Shown piece by piece: positions 1 through 9,894 of a stretch of 64,000 nucleotides of DNA. Under the pieces are notes generated by a model that had not been told where the DNA came from, ran no database searches, and saw only the letters and a program-made list of their open reading frames with translations. The position numbers were made by a program, and so were the translations under genes. This stretch comes from Dugong dugon (taxonomy: Eukaryota; Chordata; Mammalia; Sirenia; Dugongidae). The stretch covers positions 29,343,465 to 29,407,464 of the forward strand of contig CM057464.1 in the NCBI GenBank assembly GCA_030035585.1, read 5' to 3'. Every line of letters starts with the position of its first letter. The first letter of the stretch is position 1.

Positions 1-332
1 GGATATAATCCTGTTTGGAAATAGGATTTTTTCTTATGTTACTGATAATGTTAATATCAGTGTAGGGTGTCTCCTAAACCCAATCACCTTTGAGTTATAA
101 AAACAGCAGTTTAGTTACAATGGGGAAGATAGATGCCATGTGAAGATTGCCAGGGAACCCAGGACTGCCTCGGGGCCACAGGAGCTGAGAGATAAGGATC
201 TTCCCTCAGATCCTGAATTCAGGCTTCTAGCCTCCTAAACTGTGAGAAAATACATTTCTGTTCTTTAAAGCCACTCATAAAGCCACTCATTTGTGGTATT
301 TCTGTTACAGCAGCATTAAGCAACTAAGACGC
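1..332 (+). repeat. MaLR-type LTR (MLT1/MST-like), 5' part cut by the window edge
   Basis: The stretch around 225-330 has the typical 3' end of a mammalian MaLR LTR: gcctcctaaactgtgag, then a pyrimidine-rich 'ttctgttctttaaagccac', then 'ggtatttctgttacagcagc' and a final 'aactaagac'. The upstream part ('cctgtttggaaatagg', 'cctaaacccaatcacc') also fits the MLT1/MST pattern. The 12-bp string aaagccactcat occurs twice in a row near 268-291, a small local duplication. No internal retroviral genes follow, so this is a solo or truncated LTR. It is an old endogenous element with no coding content. The family call is from memory of the consensus. Confidence 0.7.
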
Positions 333-1402
333 TCAGCCAGTGACAGAGATGGAACTAAAACTCAGGCCCCATCACTCACAAGTCCGTGCTTCTTTCAATA
401 CAACCCAGTAGATCACAAATGAATTAGATGGAGAAGCCAGTGCCTTGTGTACAAGAGGCAGTGGATTTCCCTTTCATCCTAATCTGTACAGAAATATTTC
501 TGGCTTTCCTGAACCATGTCTTGGGTGTGACTAACCATGTGTTTTCGTTCCCTTCTGATCATTGTGTCACAGCACTGTTCCACTGATCTCAAACTCAATT
601 TCTATATTTCTTGGCCACTGGGGATGTTATTTGACATTTATTTACACTTAATCTGCATTTTCCATCTTCTAAACTCACACATAGCACATAATGATGGAAA
701 GCCTCAGCTGCTGCTTGGCATTTGGGTACTTTATTATTTACTGTGTTGTGCCTTCCCCCTGTTTCATGTAATCTGCAAATCTTGCTTTCAGTACCAAGTC
801 ATTTGTATACATAATTAAAATATGCAGTCTCCTCCAACACCAATCCTTGACATATGCCTTACTAGTAATTTCTTCCCCAGACGATGAATATTTTGCTTCT
901 ACTTATTTATTTTGCTCCTTGGAAGGAGAGGGTACAGAGCAGGCTCAACAATGTTCCAGAAGACTGCCCATTTCTTTAAAGTTCTAAAGAATCATAACAT
1001 CCTTAGCATTTACTCATTTGCTGGCTGGTTTCTGACATCTTTCTTTTTTTTTTTTTTTTGTTTAACAACATTTTCCCTTCTTTATCACATACACATACAA
1101 ACAAAAACAAAGACACTCAGGCTCAAGTTGCTTATTTTCTGATAGGGGAAATGAGACTCATGGATATAACTCATGTTTTAAGAAAATGAAAAATGGTTTT
1201 CTTGATTTCCATAAAATATTTATTTTGCGTTCTCTACCCCGCTTCTCTTTTTCTCCCTCCTTTTTTCTCACTTTTCTTTTTCAGTTCCTTAATGTGAGTG
1301 TCCTCTACGGTTAGTCCTCCAAACTCCTTCCCCTCCTTTCCTGGAAACATTCACTAATTCACATAGAATCAAAAACCACTGTTCTTTAATCTCTATTTCC
1401 AG
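333..1402. other. No gene seen; possible ancient LINE remnant
   Basis: Nothing here is supported as a gene. A 93-codon open frame at 537-818 is hydrophobic and has no recognisable domain or codon signature. The stretch near 765-880 vaguely resembles the conserved part of old CR1/L3-type LINEs ('aatctgcaaat', 'ccaagtcatttgtatac'), but this is weak. Stretch 1200-1400 is pyrimidine rich. Confidence 0.3.
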
Positions 1403-2160
1403 TTTTTTTTTTTTAAATATATTTTATTGTACTTCAGGTGAAAGCTTACAGAGCAAATAGTTTCTCATGAAATAGTAGTACACATGTTGTTCTATGACAT
1501 TGGTTAACAACCCCACAACGTATTAAGCCTCTAAATTCTCAACATTTTTTTTTTTTAATGAAAATTACAGATGGCCAAAGATACACCGTTTCAAAAATTT
1601 CTACATTCACAGTTCAGTGACATTGACTACGCTCTTCCAACTGTGCTGTTATTCTCACTTAAGATGAAGGCTTACAGAACAAAATAGTTTTTCATTTAAC
1701 AGTTACTACACATGTTGCCCTATGACAATGGTTAACAATCTCACAGCACATCAAGAATATCCTTACTCCACCTTGTGTTCCCTATCACCAGGGGGCTTCC
1801 TTGTCCCCTTCTGTCTTCTGGACCTTGTCAGTGGACTATTGTACCTCTTTATTCTCATTTGTTTATTTTATTTTATTTTATTTAAACACCATTTCAAAAC
1901 TTTTTACTTACACATTTAAGTGATATTGACTATGCTTTTCCAATTGTGCTGCCATTCTCGCCCAAGATGAAGGCTTACAGGACAAAACAGCCTCCCATTT
2001 AATAGTTACTACAAATGTTGCCCTATAGCAGTGGTCAACAATCTCACAATATATCGACAGTGTCCTTATTCAATTTGTGTTCCTTATCATCAGTTTCCTA
2101 CTCTCCCTCTGCCTTCTGGCCCTTGTCACCGGACTCCTGTACCTCGTTAGTCCCATTTAG
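1403..2160 (-). repeat. Tandem 3' UTR modules of L1-1
   Basis: On the plus strand the core 'tatgacattggttaacaa' and its variants recur near 1495, 1721 and 2025. Each is preceded by a similar run ('gaaggcttacag...') and an A/T tract: T12 at 1403, T-rich near 1545, and TTTTA repeats at 1861-1884. This gives a terminal unit (1403-1544) and two longer units of about 300 bp (1545-1860 and 1861-2160). In L1 sense each unit ends in an A-rich tract. L1-4 has one long unit plus the terminal unit; L1-2 has only the terminal unit. Confidence 0.8.
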
Positions 2161-2893
2161 TTTTACTGGGGTGTCCATTCCCAGGCTTAACATCGAACCT
2201 CGAAGGTAACTTCACCTCTGAGCTGAAAGGGTGTCTGGGGGCCACACTCTTGAGGTTTCTCTAGTATTCTTTAGGCCAGTAAATCTGGTCTTCTTCTTTT
2301 TTTTTTTTTTTTTGGGAGTTAGAATTATGCTCTACATCCTTCTCCAGCTCTGCCCAGAACCCTCTGTTGTGATCCTGGTCAGAGGAGTCATTGGTGGTAG
2401 CCGGGCACCATCCAGCTGTACTAGGCTCAGTCCCGTGGAGGCCTTGGTAGCTGTGGACCATTAGTCCTTCGGACTGATCTTTTTCTTGTATCCTGTTCTC
2501 TTCGTTCTCCCTTGTTCCCGAAGGGATGAGATCAGTGGAGTATCTTAGATGGCCGCTCATAGGCTTTTAAGACCCCAGACACTACTCACCAAGGTAGAAT
2601 GTAGAGCATTATCTTTATAAGTAGTGTCATGCCAATTGAGCTAGATGTTCCCCGAGATCATGGTCCCCAGAGCCCTCCGTCCAACAACTCAGTCCCTCGG
2701 GGGGTTTGGATGTGTCTATAGGGCCTCCATGACCTTTCCTTGTGCAGGTTGTGTTAGTTTCCCCTGTACTATGTACTATCTCACCTCTCACCCAAGTTAC
2801 CACTTACCTATTACCTATTTAGTATCCCCCCCCCCCATCCCTGGTAACCAACAAGGATTGTTACATTTTGCATGTGAATTTTTTCATGGGTTT

Positions 2894-5800
2894 TTACAAT
2901 AGAGGTCTCATACAATATTTGTCCTTTTGTGATTGACTTATTTCATTCAGCATGATGTCCTCCAGTTTCATCCATGTTATGAGATGGTTCACCGATTCAT
3001 TGTTGTTCTTTCTCGTTGCATAGTAGTCCATTGTGTGTATGTACCATAGTTTGTGTATCCATTCATCTGTTGATAGACATCGAGGTTGTTTCCATCGTTT
3101 TGCTATTGTGAACAATTCTGCCATGAACATAGGTGTGCATATGTCTATTCGAGTGATGACTCTTATTTCTCTAGGATATATTCCTAGGAGTGGGATTGCT
3201 GGATCGACTGGTATGTCTATTTCTAGCTTTCTGAGGAAACGCCATATCATTTTCCAAAATGGTTGTATCATTTTGCATTCCCACCAGCAGTGTATAAGAG
3301 TTCCCGTCTCCCCGCAGCCCCTCCAACATTTGTTATTTCCAGTATTTTTGATTCGTGCCAGTAATGCCGGGGTGAGATGGTATCTCATTGTGGTTTTAAT
3401 TTGCATTTCTCTAATGGCTAGTGATCGTGAGCATTTCCTCATGTGTCTGTTGGCCATTTGAATGTCTTCCTTGGTGAAGTGTCTGTTCATTTCCTTTGCC
3501 AATTTTTTGATAGGATTGGTTGTCTTTTTGTTGTAGAGGTGTTGGATTTTCTTGTAGATTATGGAGATTAGACCTTTGTCTGACTTGTACTGTCCAAAAA
3601 TTTTTTCCCAGTCTGTAGGTTCTCTTTTAACTCTTTTGGTGAAATCTTTTGAAGAGCATAGATGTTTGATTTTTAGAAGATCCCAATTATCTAGTTTATC
3701 TGTTGGGTTTTTTGTGTTGATGTTTATGGTTTGTATCCTGTTAATGCCATGTATTAAGGCCTGAAGTGTTGGTGCTATTTTTTCTTCTATGAATTTTATA
3801 GTTTGAGGCTTTATATTCAGGTCTTTGATCCATTTTGAAGTAGTTTTTGTATATGGTGTGAGGTATGGGTCCTGTTTCATTTTTCTACAAATGGATATCC
3901 AGTTTTGCCAGCACCATTTGTTAAAAAGACTATCTTTTCGCCATTTGATGTATTTTGAGCCCTTGTCAAAAATCAGGTGACCGTAGGTGGATGGATTTAC
4001 ATGAGTTCTCAATTCTGTTCCATTGGTCAATGTCTCTGTTGTTGTACCAGTACCAGGCTGTTTTGAGTACTGTACCTGTATAGTAGGTTCTCAAGTCAGG
4101 TAGTGTGAGTCCTCCAACTTTATTCTTCTTCTTCAGTAGTGCTTTACTTATTCGGGGTTTCTTCCCTTTCCATATAAAGTTAATAATTAGTTTTTCCATC
4201 TCTTTGAAGAATGTTGTTGCTATTTGTATCGGGATTGCATTGTATTTGTAGACTGCTTTAGGTAGAATTGCCATTTTCACAATGTTGAGTCTGCCTATCC
4301 ATGAGCATGGTATGTTTTTCCATTTATGTAGATCCCTTTGGATTTCATGCAGTAGTGTTTTGTAGTTTTCTTTGTATAGGTCTTTTATATTCCTGGTCAG
4401 ATTTATTCCTAAGTATTTTATCTTCTTAGGGGCTATTGAAAATGGTATTGATTTCCTGATCTCCTTTTCATCGTTCTCTTTACTGGTGTATAGGAATCCA
4501 ACTGATTTTTGAATGTTTTTCTTGTATCCTGCTACTCTGCTGAATCTTTCTATTAGTTCCAGTAAATTTCTCGTGGAGTCTTTAGGGTTTTCTATGTATA
4601 GTATCATATCATCTGCAAACAGGGAGAGTTTAACTTCTTCATTACCAATTTGGATGCCCTTTATTTCTTTCTCTTGCCTTACTGCTCTAGCTAGAACTTC
4701 CAGCACAATGTTAAATAGGAGTGGTGATAAAGGGCATCCTTGTCTTGTTCCTGTTTTCAAGGGGAATGTTTTCAGCCTCTCTCCATTAAGAATGATGTTG
4801 GCTGTTGGTTTTGCATAGATGCCCTTTATTATGTTGAGAAATTTCCCTTCTATACCTATTTTATTGAGAGCTTTTATCAGGAATGGGTGTTGGACTTTGT
4901 CAAATGCCTTTTATGCATCAATTGAGATGATCATGTGATTTTTTTCTTTCCTTTTATTTATGTGGTGGATTACGTTGATGGATTTTCTAATGTTAAACCA
5001 TCCTTGCATACCTGGTATGAATCCTACTTGGTCGTGATGTATTGTTTTTTTGATATGGTACTGAATTCTATTGGCTAGAATTTTGTTCAGAATTTTTCCA
5101 TCTATATTCATGAGAGATATTGGTCTGTAATTTTCTTTTTTTGTGATGTCTTTGCCTGGTTTTGGTATCAGCGTTGTGCTGGCTTCATAGAATGAATTTG
5201 GAAGTGTTGCTTCCTCTTCTATGCTCTGAAATAACTTGAGTAGAACTGGTACGAGCTCTTCTGTAAATGTTTTGTAGAATTCTCCAGTGAAGCCATCTGG
5301 GCCAGGGCTTTTTTTGGTTGGGAGTTTTTTTTATTACCTTTTCAATCTCTTCTCTTGTTATGGGTCTGTTCAGATTTTCAATATCACTTTGTTGTAGTTT
5401 GGGTAGGCCGTATGTTTCTAGAAATTTATTCATTTCCTCTAGGTTTTCAAATTTGTTGGAATATAGTTTTTCATAATATTCTGTTATAATCCTTTTTATT
5501 TCATTTGGGTCTGTTGTAATGTCCCCCATTTCATTTCTTATTTGGGTTATTTGTGCCCTCTGCTGTTTTTCTTTTGTCAGTCTGGCCAGTGGTTTGTCGA
5601 TTTTGTTGATTCTTTCAAAGAACCAACTTTTGGTTTTGTTGATTCTCTCTATTGTTTTTCTGTTCTCTATTTCATTTATTTCTGCTCTGATCTTTACTAT
5701 TTCCTTTCTTCCGGTGGTTGTAGGCTCTTTTTGTTGTTCTCTTTCTATTTGTTTGAGTTCTGTAGTTAATGTTTTGATTTTGTCCCTTTCTTCTTTTTTG

Positions 5801-6717
5801 ATATGTGCATCTATTGCTATAAATTGTCCTCTGAGGACTGCCTTTGCTGTGTCCCAAAGGTTTTGGTATGATGTGTTTTCATTTTCATTTGATTCTAGGA
5901 ATTTTTTAATTCCATCTCTGATTTCTTCTATTACCCATTGATGTGTAAGCAGATTATTATTCAGTTTCCATGTGTTTGATTTTTTTTCCTTGCTCTTTCT
6001 AGTGTTAATTTCTACCTTGATGGCATTGTGGTCAGAGAAGATACTGTGAATTATCTCAGCATTTTGGATCTTGTTGAGGATTGCTCTGTGGCCTAAGATG
6101 TGGTCTATTTTGGAGAACGTTCCATGTGCATTGGAAAAGAATGTGTACTTTGCAGCGGTTGGATGGATTGTTCTATATATGTCTGTGAGGTCCAGTTGGG
6201 AGATTGTGTCCTTTAGGTCTTCTGTATCTTTGCTGAGTTTCTTTTTAGTTGTTCTGTCCTTTACTGAGAGTGGTGTGTTGAAGTCTCCTACTATTATTGT
6301 GGAACTGTCAGTTTCTCTTTTCAGTGCTGTTAGAGTTTTTTTTATGTATTTTGGAGCCTTATCATTGGGTACATAGATATTTATTATGGTTATGTCTTCA
6401 TGATGGATCATCCCCTTAATCATTATATAGTGTTCTTCTTTGTCTTTTATGGTAGATTTTGTTTTAAAGTTTATTTTATCTGAGATTAGAATTGCCACTC
6501 CTGCTCTTTTTTGATAGTTGTTAGCTTGATATATTTTTTTCCAACCTTTGATTTTTAATAAATTCACATCTTTGTTTCTAAGGTGTGTCTCTTGTAGACT
6601 GCAAATTGATGGATCCTGTTTTCTTATCCATTCTGCCACTCTGCATCTCTTTATGGGTGCATTGAGTCCATTTACGTTCAGTGTAATTATTGATAGATGT
6701 GAGTTTGTTGCTGTCAT
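2894..6717 (-). pseudogene. L1-1 ORF2 (endonuclease and reverse transcriptase), broken
   Basis: In a working L1 this protein nicks target DNA and copies the L1 RNA at the nick. The start is chosen at 6717, the ATG that opens the usual ITLNVNGLN endonuclease beginning; the open frame continues upstream but without L1 homology. The span of about 1,274 codons matches the family's usual length. Visible parts in order are the endonuclease (QETHLR, GDFNTPL and SDHNAIKVEI motifs, about 6,680-6,010), an RT finger region, the RT core FADD at 4608-4619, and the cysteine-rich C-terminal segment ([18 protein letters not shown], near 3,250-3,350). Defects are an extra base in a T8 run at 5325-5332 (A8 in sense), a GAA-to-TAA type stop at 4911-4913, and a 2-bp loss near 4,000. 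The catalytic residues seen are intact, but no full protein can be made. Confidence 0.92.
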
Positions 6718-7149
6718 TTTGTAGTGCTTTTTTTTTGTGATGCTGAAGTTTTCTTTGTTCTTCTTACTCTCTTGTGCTGAGTTACTTTTGTTTGTGGATA
6801 TTGTGTTCATTTCTTTTGTTTTTGTAGGTTTTGTTTTTGTTGAGACTTTATGTTTTTCGTCTTTATTTTTATGAGTTGGTTTGTTAACTTTTTTTGTGGT
6901 TACCATGAATTTTACCCTTATCTTTATAATTTTGAAGCAGTCTACCGTTACTTGGTATCGCCTTGCCTTCCTCTCCTTTAGAAGGTTCTATACCCATGTC
7001 GTTTGTTCCCTCTTTCATTGTTTTGATGTTGTTGTCATCCTTTGATTGATTTCTCTGATTCCTTGTTGTATATCTTTTGTTTTTGGAAAGTCCTCTGTAG
7101 TTCAGTTCCTAGAATGGTATCTGGTTCATGTGAACCTGCGTCCTAGGTC

Positions 7150-8199
7150 CTAGGTCCTGCCTGAGGGCTGAAGCTGTTTGTCCTCAGATCGAAGAACTCC
7201 CTTTAATAATTCTTGTAAGTTTGGTTTGACTTTTGCATATTCCCTTAGTTTCTGTTTATCTGGAAATGACCTAATTTCACCATCAAATCTGAATGAGAGT
7301 TTTGCAGGATATATTATTCTTGGCTGACAATTTTTTTCTTTCAAGATTTTATATATGTCATCCCATTGCCTTCTTGCCTGCATGGTTTCTGCCGAATAAT
7401 CTGAGCTTCGTCTTATTGTTTCTCCTCTGTATGTGACTTCTTGTTTTTCACTAGCTGCTCTCAGGATTCTTTGTGTGTCTTTAGTTTTAGCGAGTGTGAA
7501 TATGATATGTCTTGGTGATTTTCTTTTGGGGTCTCTTCTATATGGGGTTCGTTGAGCTTCTTGGATGGCCAGCTTTTCATTTTTCATGATATTGGGAAAG
7601 TTTTCTGTCAGCAGTTCGTCAATGATCCTCTCTGTGTTTTCTGTTTTCTCCCCCTGTTCTAGTATGCCAATCACTTGTAAGTTTTTGCTTTTAATTGTGT
7701 CCCACATAACTCTCAGGGTCTCTTCATTTTTCTTTGTTCTTTTTTCTGAGTTTTCCTGAAACAGAGTTGTATCCAAGTGTTTGTCTTCAGTTCCACTGAT
7801 CCTGTCTTCCATGGTTTCAAATCTACTTCTCAGCCCTTCTATGACACCGTCCATTTCTGAAATCTTGTTGTTTATCTTTTGGATTTCTAATTGTTGTTTT
7901 TGTATAATTTCGAGTTGTGAATTTATTTTGGCATTTTGTTCCTGCATCATCTTCCTGAATTCTTCCAATTTTTTGTCTGTATTTTCCATAAATTTGTCTA
8001 TTTTTTCCTCATGTTTGTCAGCTTTTTGCCTCAGTTCTTGGAAAATTCCGAGTATTAGTGATTTGAGTTCCCTATCAGGTACTTCTAGTGCATTTTCTTC
8101 CACACGAGAGTTATCTGGTGTTTTAATTTGGACGCCTATTGGAGCCATCTTGTCTTGTTTTTGTAAATGTTGTGATATTTTTTGCTGTTTTTGGGACAT
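7150..8199 (-). CDS. L1-1 ORF1: intact RNA-binding protein, 349 aa
   Basis: L1 ORF1p coats L1 RNA as a trimer and acts as a nucleic-acid chaperone in cytoplasmic RNP particles. The frame runs uninterrupted from the ATG at 8199 to the stop at 7150. Residues about 45-155 form a long charged heptad-rich coiled coil, which drives trimer formation in the family. Residues about 172-252 fit the RRM domain (NLQVIGI opening it). Residues about 255-340 fit the C-terminal domain, with ARRQWDDI near 275 and YPAKLSF near 298. The length is close to other mammalian ORF1p (about 340-360 aa). Its ATG is the same as the one aligned in L1-2 and L1-4. The stop lies about 430 bp upstream of the ORF2 start. It is the only intact L1 frame in the window. 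Coding capacity is seen; expression is not shown. Confidence 0.93.
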   Translation of the reverse strand: MSQKQQKISQHLQKQDKMAPIGVQIKTPDNSRVEENALEVPDRELKSLILGIFQELRQKADKHEEKIDKFMENTDKKLEEFRKMMQEQNAKINSQLEIIQKQQLEIQKINNKISEMDGVIEGLRSRFETMEDRISGTEDKHLDTTLFQENSEKRTKKNEETLRVMWDTIKSKNLQVIGILEQGEKTENTERIIDELLTENFPNIMKNEKLAIQEAQRTPYRRDPKRKSPRHIIFTLAKTKDTQRILRAASEKQEVTYRGETIRRSSDYSAETMQARRQWDDIYKILKEKNCQPRIIYPAKLSFRFDGEIRSFPDKQKLREYAKVKPNLQELLKGVLRSEDKQLQPSGRT

Positions 8200-8984
8200 T
8201 CAGTAGATATTTCTCTCGTTTATTGATTGTAGATTTTTTTTGTTTGTTTCGTTTTTGTGGTACAGCTGGGCAGATCTAGCTGAGGAGGAGCCACTGGGAC
8301 GGGTTGCTTGTGGCACTCACAGCAGCCACCAGGACGGTCGGTAATCAGTGCTGGGCAGGTTCCAATAGGGCGTGCCTGCACCGCTTGTTGGTGTGATGTC
8401 TAGTGCACGGTGCAGGTAGGTAGGGTGCAGCGGGAAGATGGTTATGTTTGAAGCTAAGCTGGATATGGGAGAGAGGAGAGAGGAGGAGGAGCAAAAAGCG
8501 TACAAACATAAAAGAATGCTAGGGGAGCTTGTCGTTGGAATGTACAGATGAGAGACTATGGGATGGCGGAAACCAGAAGGGGGAAGAGAAAGAAAAGGAA
8601 AGAATGACCAAATAAAAATCAGAAAAGTTAAAGAACTGCAAAGTTCCTAGGGACCCCACCGATGCAGCTATGAGGTCTGGGGGAGTCGGTCTCAATTTTC
8701 ACAGCTCAGCCTGGCCAGAAGGTACAGAGGCATACATCGCCTGGTATTCAGGGATCAGAAAGAGAAGGAAGAGATAGAGAGACGTGAAATTAAGCAATGA
8801 AGAAAGACAAAAGGGAAAAAGAGGTAAAAGATGACAAAACTAATCAAAAAAGGAAGAAAAATAAAATTGAAAAAAAAAAAAAAAGGGCAACACCAGCATT
8901 CAGTGCCTACAAATGGGACCCAGAGAGCCCCCACTCAGGGGCGCGAATTCCAAGAAGCCGGTAGTCTCGGGGTTAAGAGACCGT

Positions 8985-9535
8985 GGCCACGGGAAGCAGA
9001 GGGGCCAACGAACAAAGGCCCCAGGATCCCACCCGCGCGGGAGCCCAGACCTGGAAACAGCCACATGCCCGAACGCAGCCCTACAGCCCCGCAGGAGAGA
9101 GCAGAGACGGCACTCGGAACCAGGCACCCAGGCAAAAGGAGGGGGAGGCGGCAGAAAAAGTTTCGCTAGCTGCCAGCAAACGGCTCCCAGAAAGCCGCCA
9201 GCCCAAGCGCGCAGAATCCAAGCACCAGCGCCCCCCAGCTCAGGGACTCCGGCCACGGAAAGCAGAGGGGCGGACGAACAAAGGCCCCGGGATCCCACCC
9301 GCGCAGGAGCCCAGACCTAGAAACAGCCACACGCCTGAACGCAGCCCTACAGCCCCACAGGAGAGAGCAGAGACGGCACTCGGAACCAGGCACCCAGGCA
9401 AAAGGAGGGGGAGGCGGCAGAAAAAGGTTCGCTAGCTGCCAGCAAACGGCTCCCAGAAAGCCGCCAGCCCAGGCACGCGGAATCCAAGCATCGGCGCCCC
9501 CCAGCCCAGGGACCCTGGCCACGGAAAGCAGGGGA
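8985..9535 (-). repeat. 266-bp GC-rich tandem monomers in L1-1 5' UTR
   Basis: The string 'ggccacggaaagcag' (first copy ggccacgggaagcag) starts at 8985, 9251 and 9517, exactly 266 bp apart each time. Copy one is 8985-9250 and copy two is 9251-9516. A third copy stops after about 18 bp, and a degraded part-copy lies at about 8940-8984. The copies differ by only a few bases and keep many CpGs. The layout resembles the promoter monomers of mouse L1 in design, not in sequence. Confidence 0.9.
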
Positions 9536-9877
9536 TCCCCAGCTGAGGTGGAGAGGGGTGGGTGGTGGGAGAGCGCGCACCACAGTTTACCGGTCGTTCT
9601 GTCTCCGACCAGATGCTCTGCAAGGCTGCTCTCCCGTTCGCTGGTCTCCGATAGGAATCCAAGTTGGTGGATCCGTGCTGCGTTAGCTGGTAAGGAATCT
9701 CTGCCTGAGTCTCTCCTCGCTCTCCGTTCTCTTTTAGTATTCTCACTCCGTTTGGTGTTTGGCTGAGTTCTTTATCTCTTCATTTGGTGTTCTAGGGTTT
9801 CAGGATTGTTGATTCTCTGTTAGGCTTAGTTTTTCGGATCTTTGCTGTAGAGGGACGGCGTGGTGTTTCTGCCTAGA

Positions 9878-9890
9878 GCGCCATTTTGCC
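9878..9890 (-). promoter_or_regulatory. YY1-like site at the L1-1 5' end
   Basis: On the minus strand the element begins with ggcaaaatggcgc, within about 20 bases of its 5' end. AAAATGGCG is the classic YY1 core, and human L1 has a YY1 site at the same place that fixes the transcription start. L1-2 has a weaker form (caacatggcac, about 19,790-19,805) and L1-3 has acatggcggg (about 37,531-37,540). Confidence 0.5.
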
Positions 9891-9894
9891 CCCT

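Larger units (their letters stand above)
1403..9894 (-). mobile_element. L1-1: near full-length L1 retrotransposon (minus strand)
   Basis: Reading on the minus strand, this is a complete L1 layout. A 5' UTR of about 1.7 kb (9894 to 8200) is followed by ORF1 (8199-7150), a short spacer, ORF2 (6717-2894), a 3' UTR and a 12-base poly-A (poly-T on the plus strand at 1403-1414). ORF1 is intact. ORF2 has two frameshifts and one nonsense codon. The 5' UTR keeps many CpG dinucleotides, which suggests a fairly recent insertion. Target-site duplication is unclear: ctcta sits at both ends (1391 and about 9893) but is too short to be convincing. The element is one subfamily with L1-2 and L1-4, judged by matching ORF and UTR sequence. 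It differs from them by a GC-rich 5' module and an extra 3' UTR module. Confidence 0.93.
8200..9894 (-). promoter_or_regulatory. L1-1 5' UTR with likely internal promoter
   Basis: This is the region upstream of ORF1, homologous to the L1-2 5' UTR at both ends (about 8200-8900 and 9540-9890). The middle (about 8930-9535) is very GC- and CpG-rich and is not found in L1-2. In L1s the 5' UTR holds an internal promoter that starts at the first base of the element. Nothing here proves activity; the CpG richness suggests that it would be a methylation target. Confidence 0.6.

Noticed and set aside
537-818. 93-codon open frame near the window start
   Set aside because: Hydrophobic, with no domain and no codon or splice support; a chance frame in AT-rich sequence.
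1391-1402. Target-site duplication for L1-1 (ctcta near both ends)
   Set aside because: Only 5 bp match, and the following bases differ; too weak to call.
5519-5941. Long plus-strand frame rich in F, L and S
   Set aside because: It is the antisense shadow of L1-1 ORF2. The same kind of shadow appears opposite every L1 frame here.
8985-9535. CRISPR-like or satellite array
   Set aside because: Units are 266 bp, contiguous, without spacers, and lie in an L1 leader in mammalian DNA.
8930-9535. Host CpG island promoter
   Set aside because: CpG-rich, but inside the L1-1 leader between parts homologous to L1-2; no host exon lies nearby.
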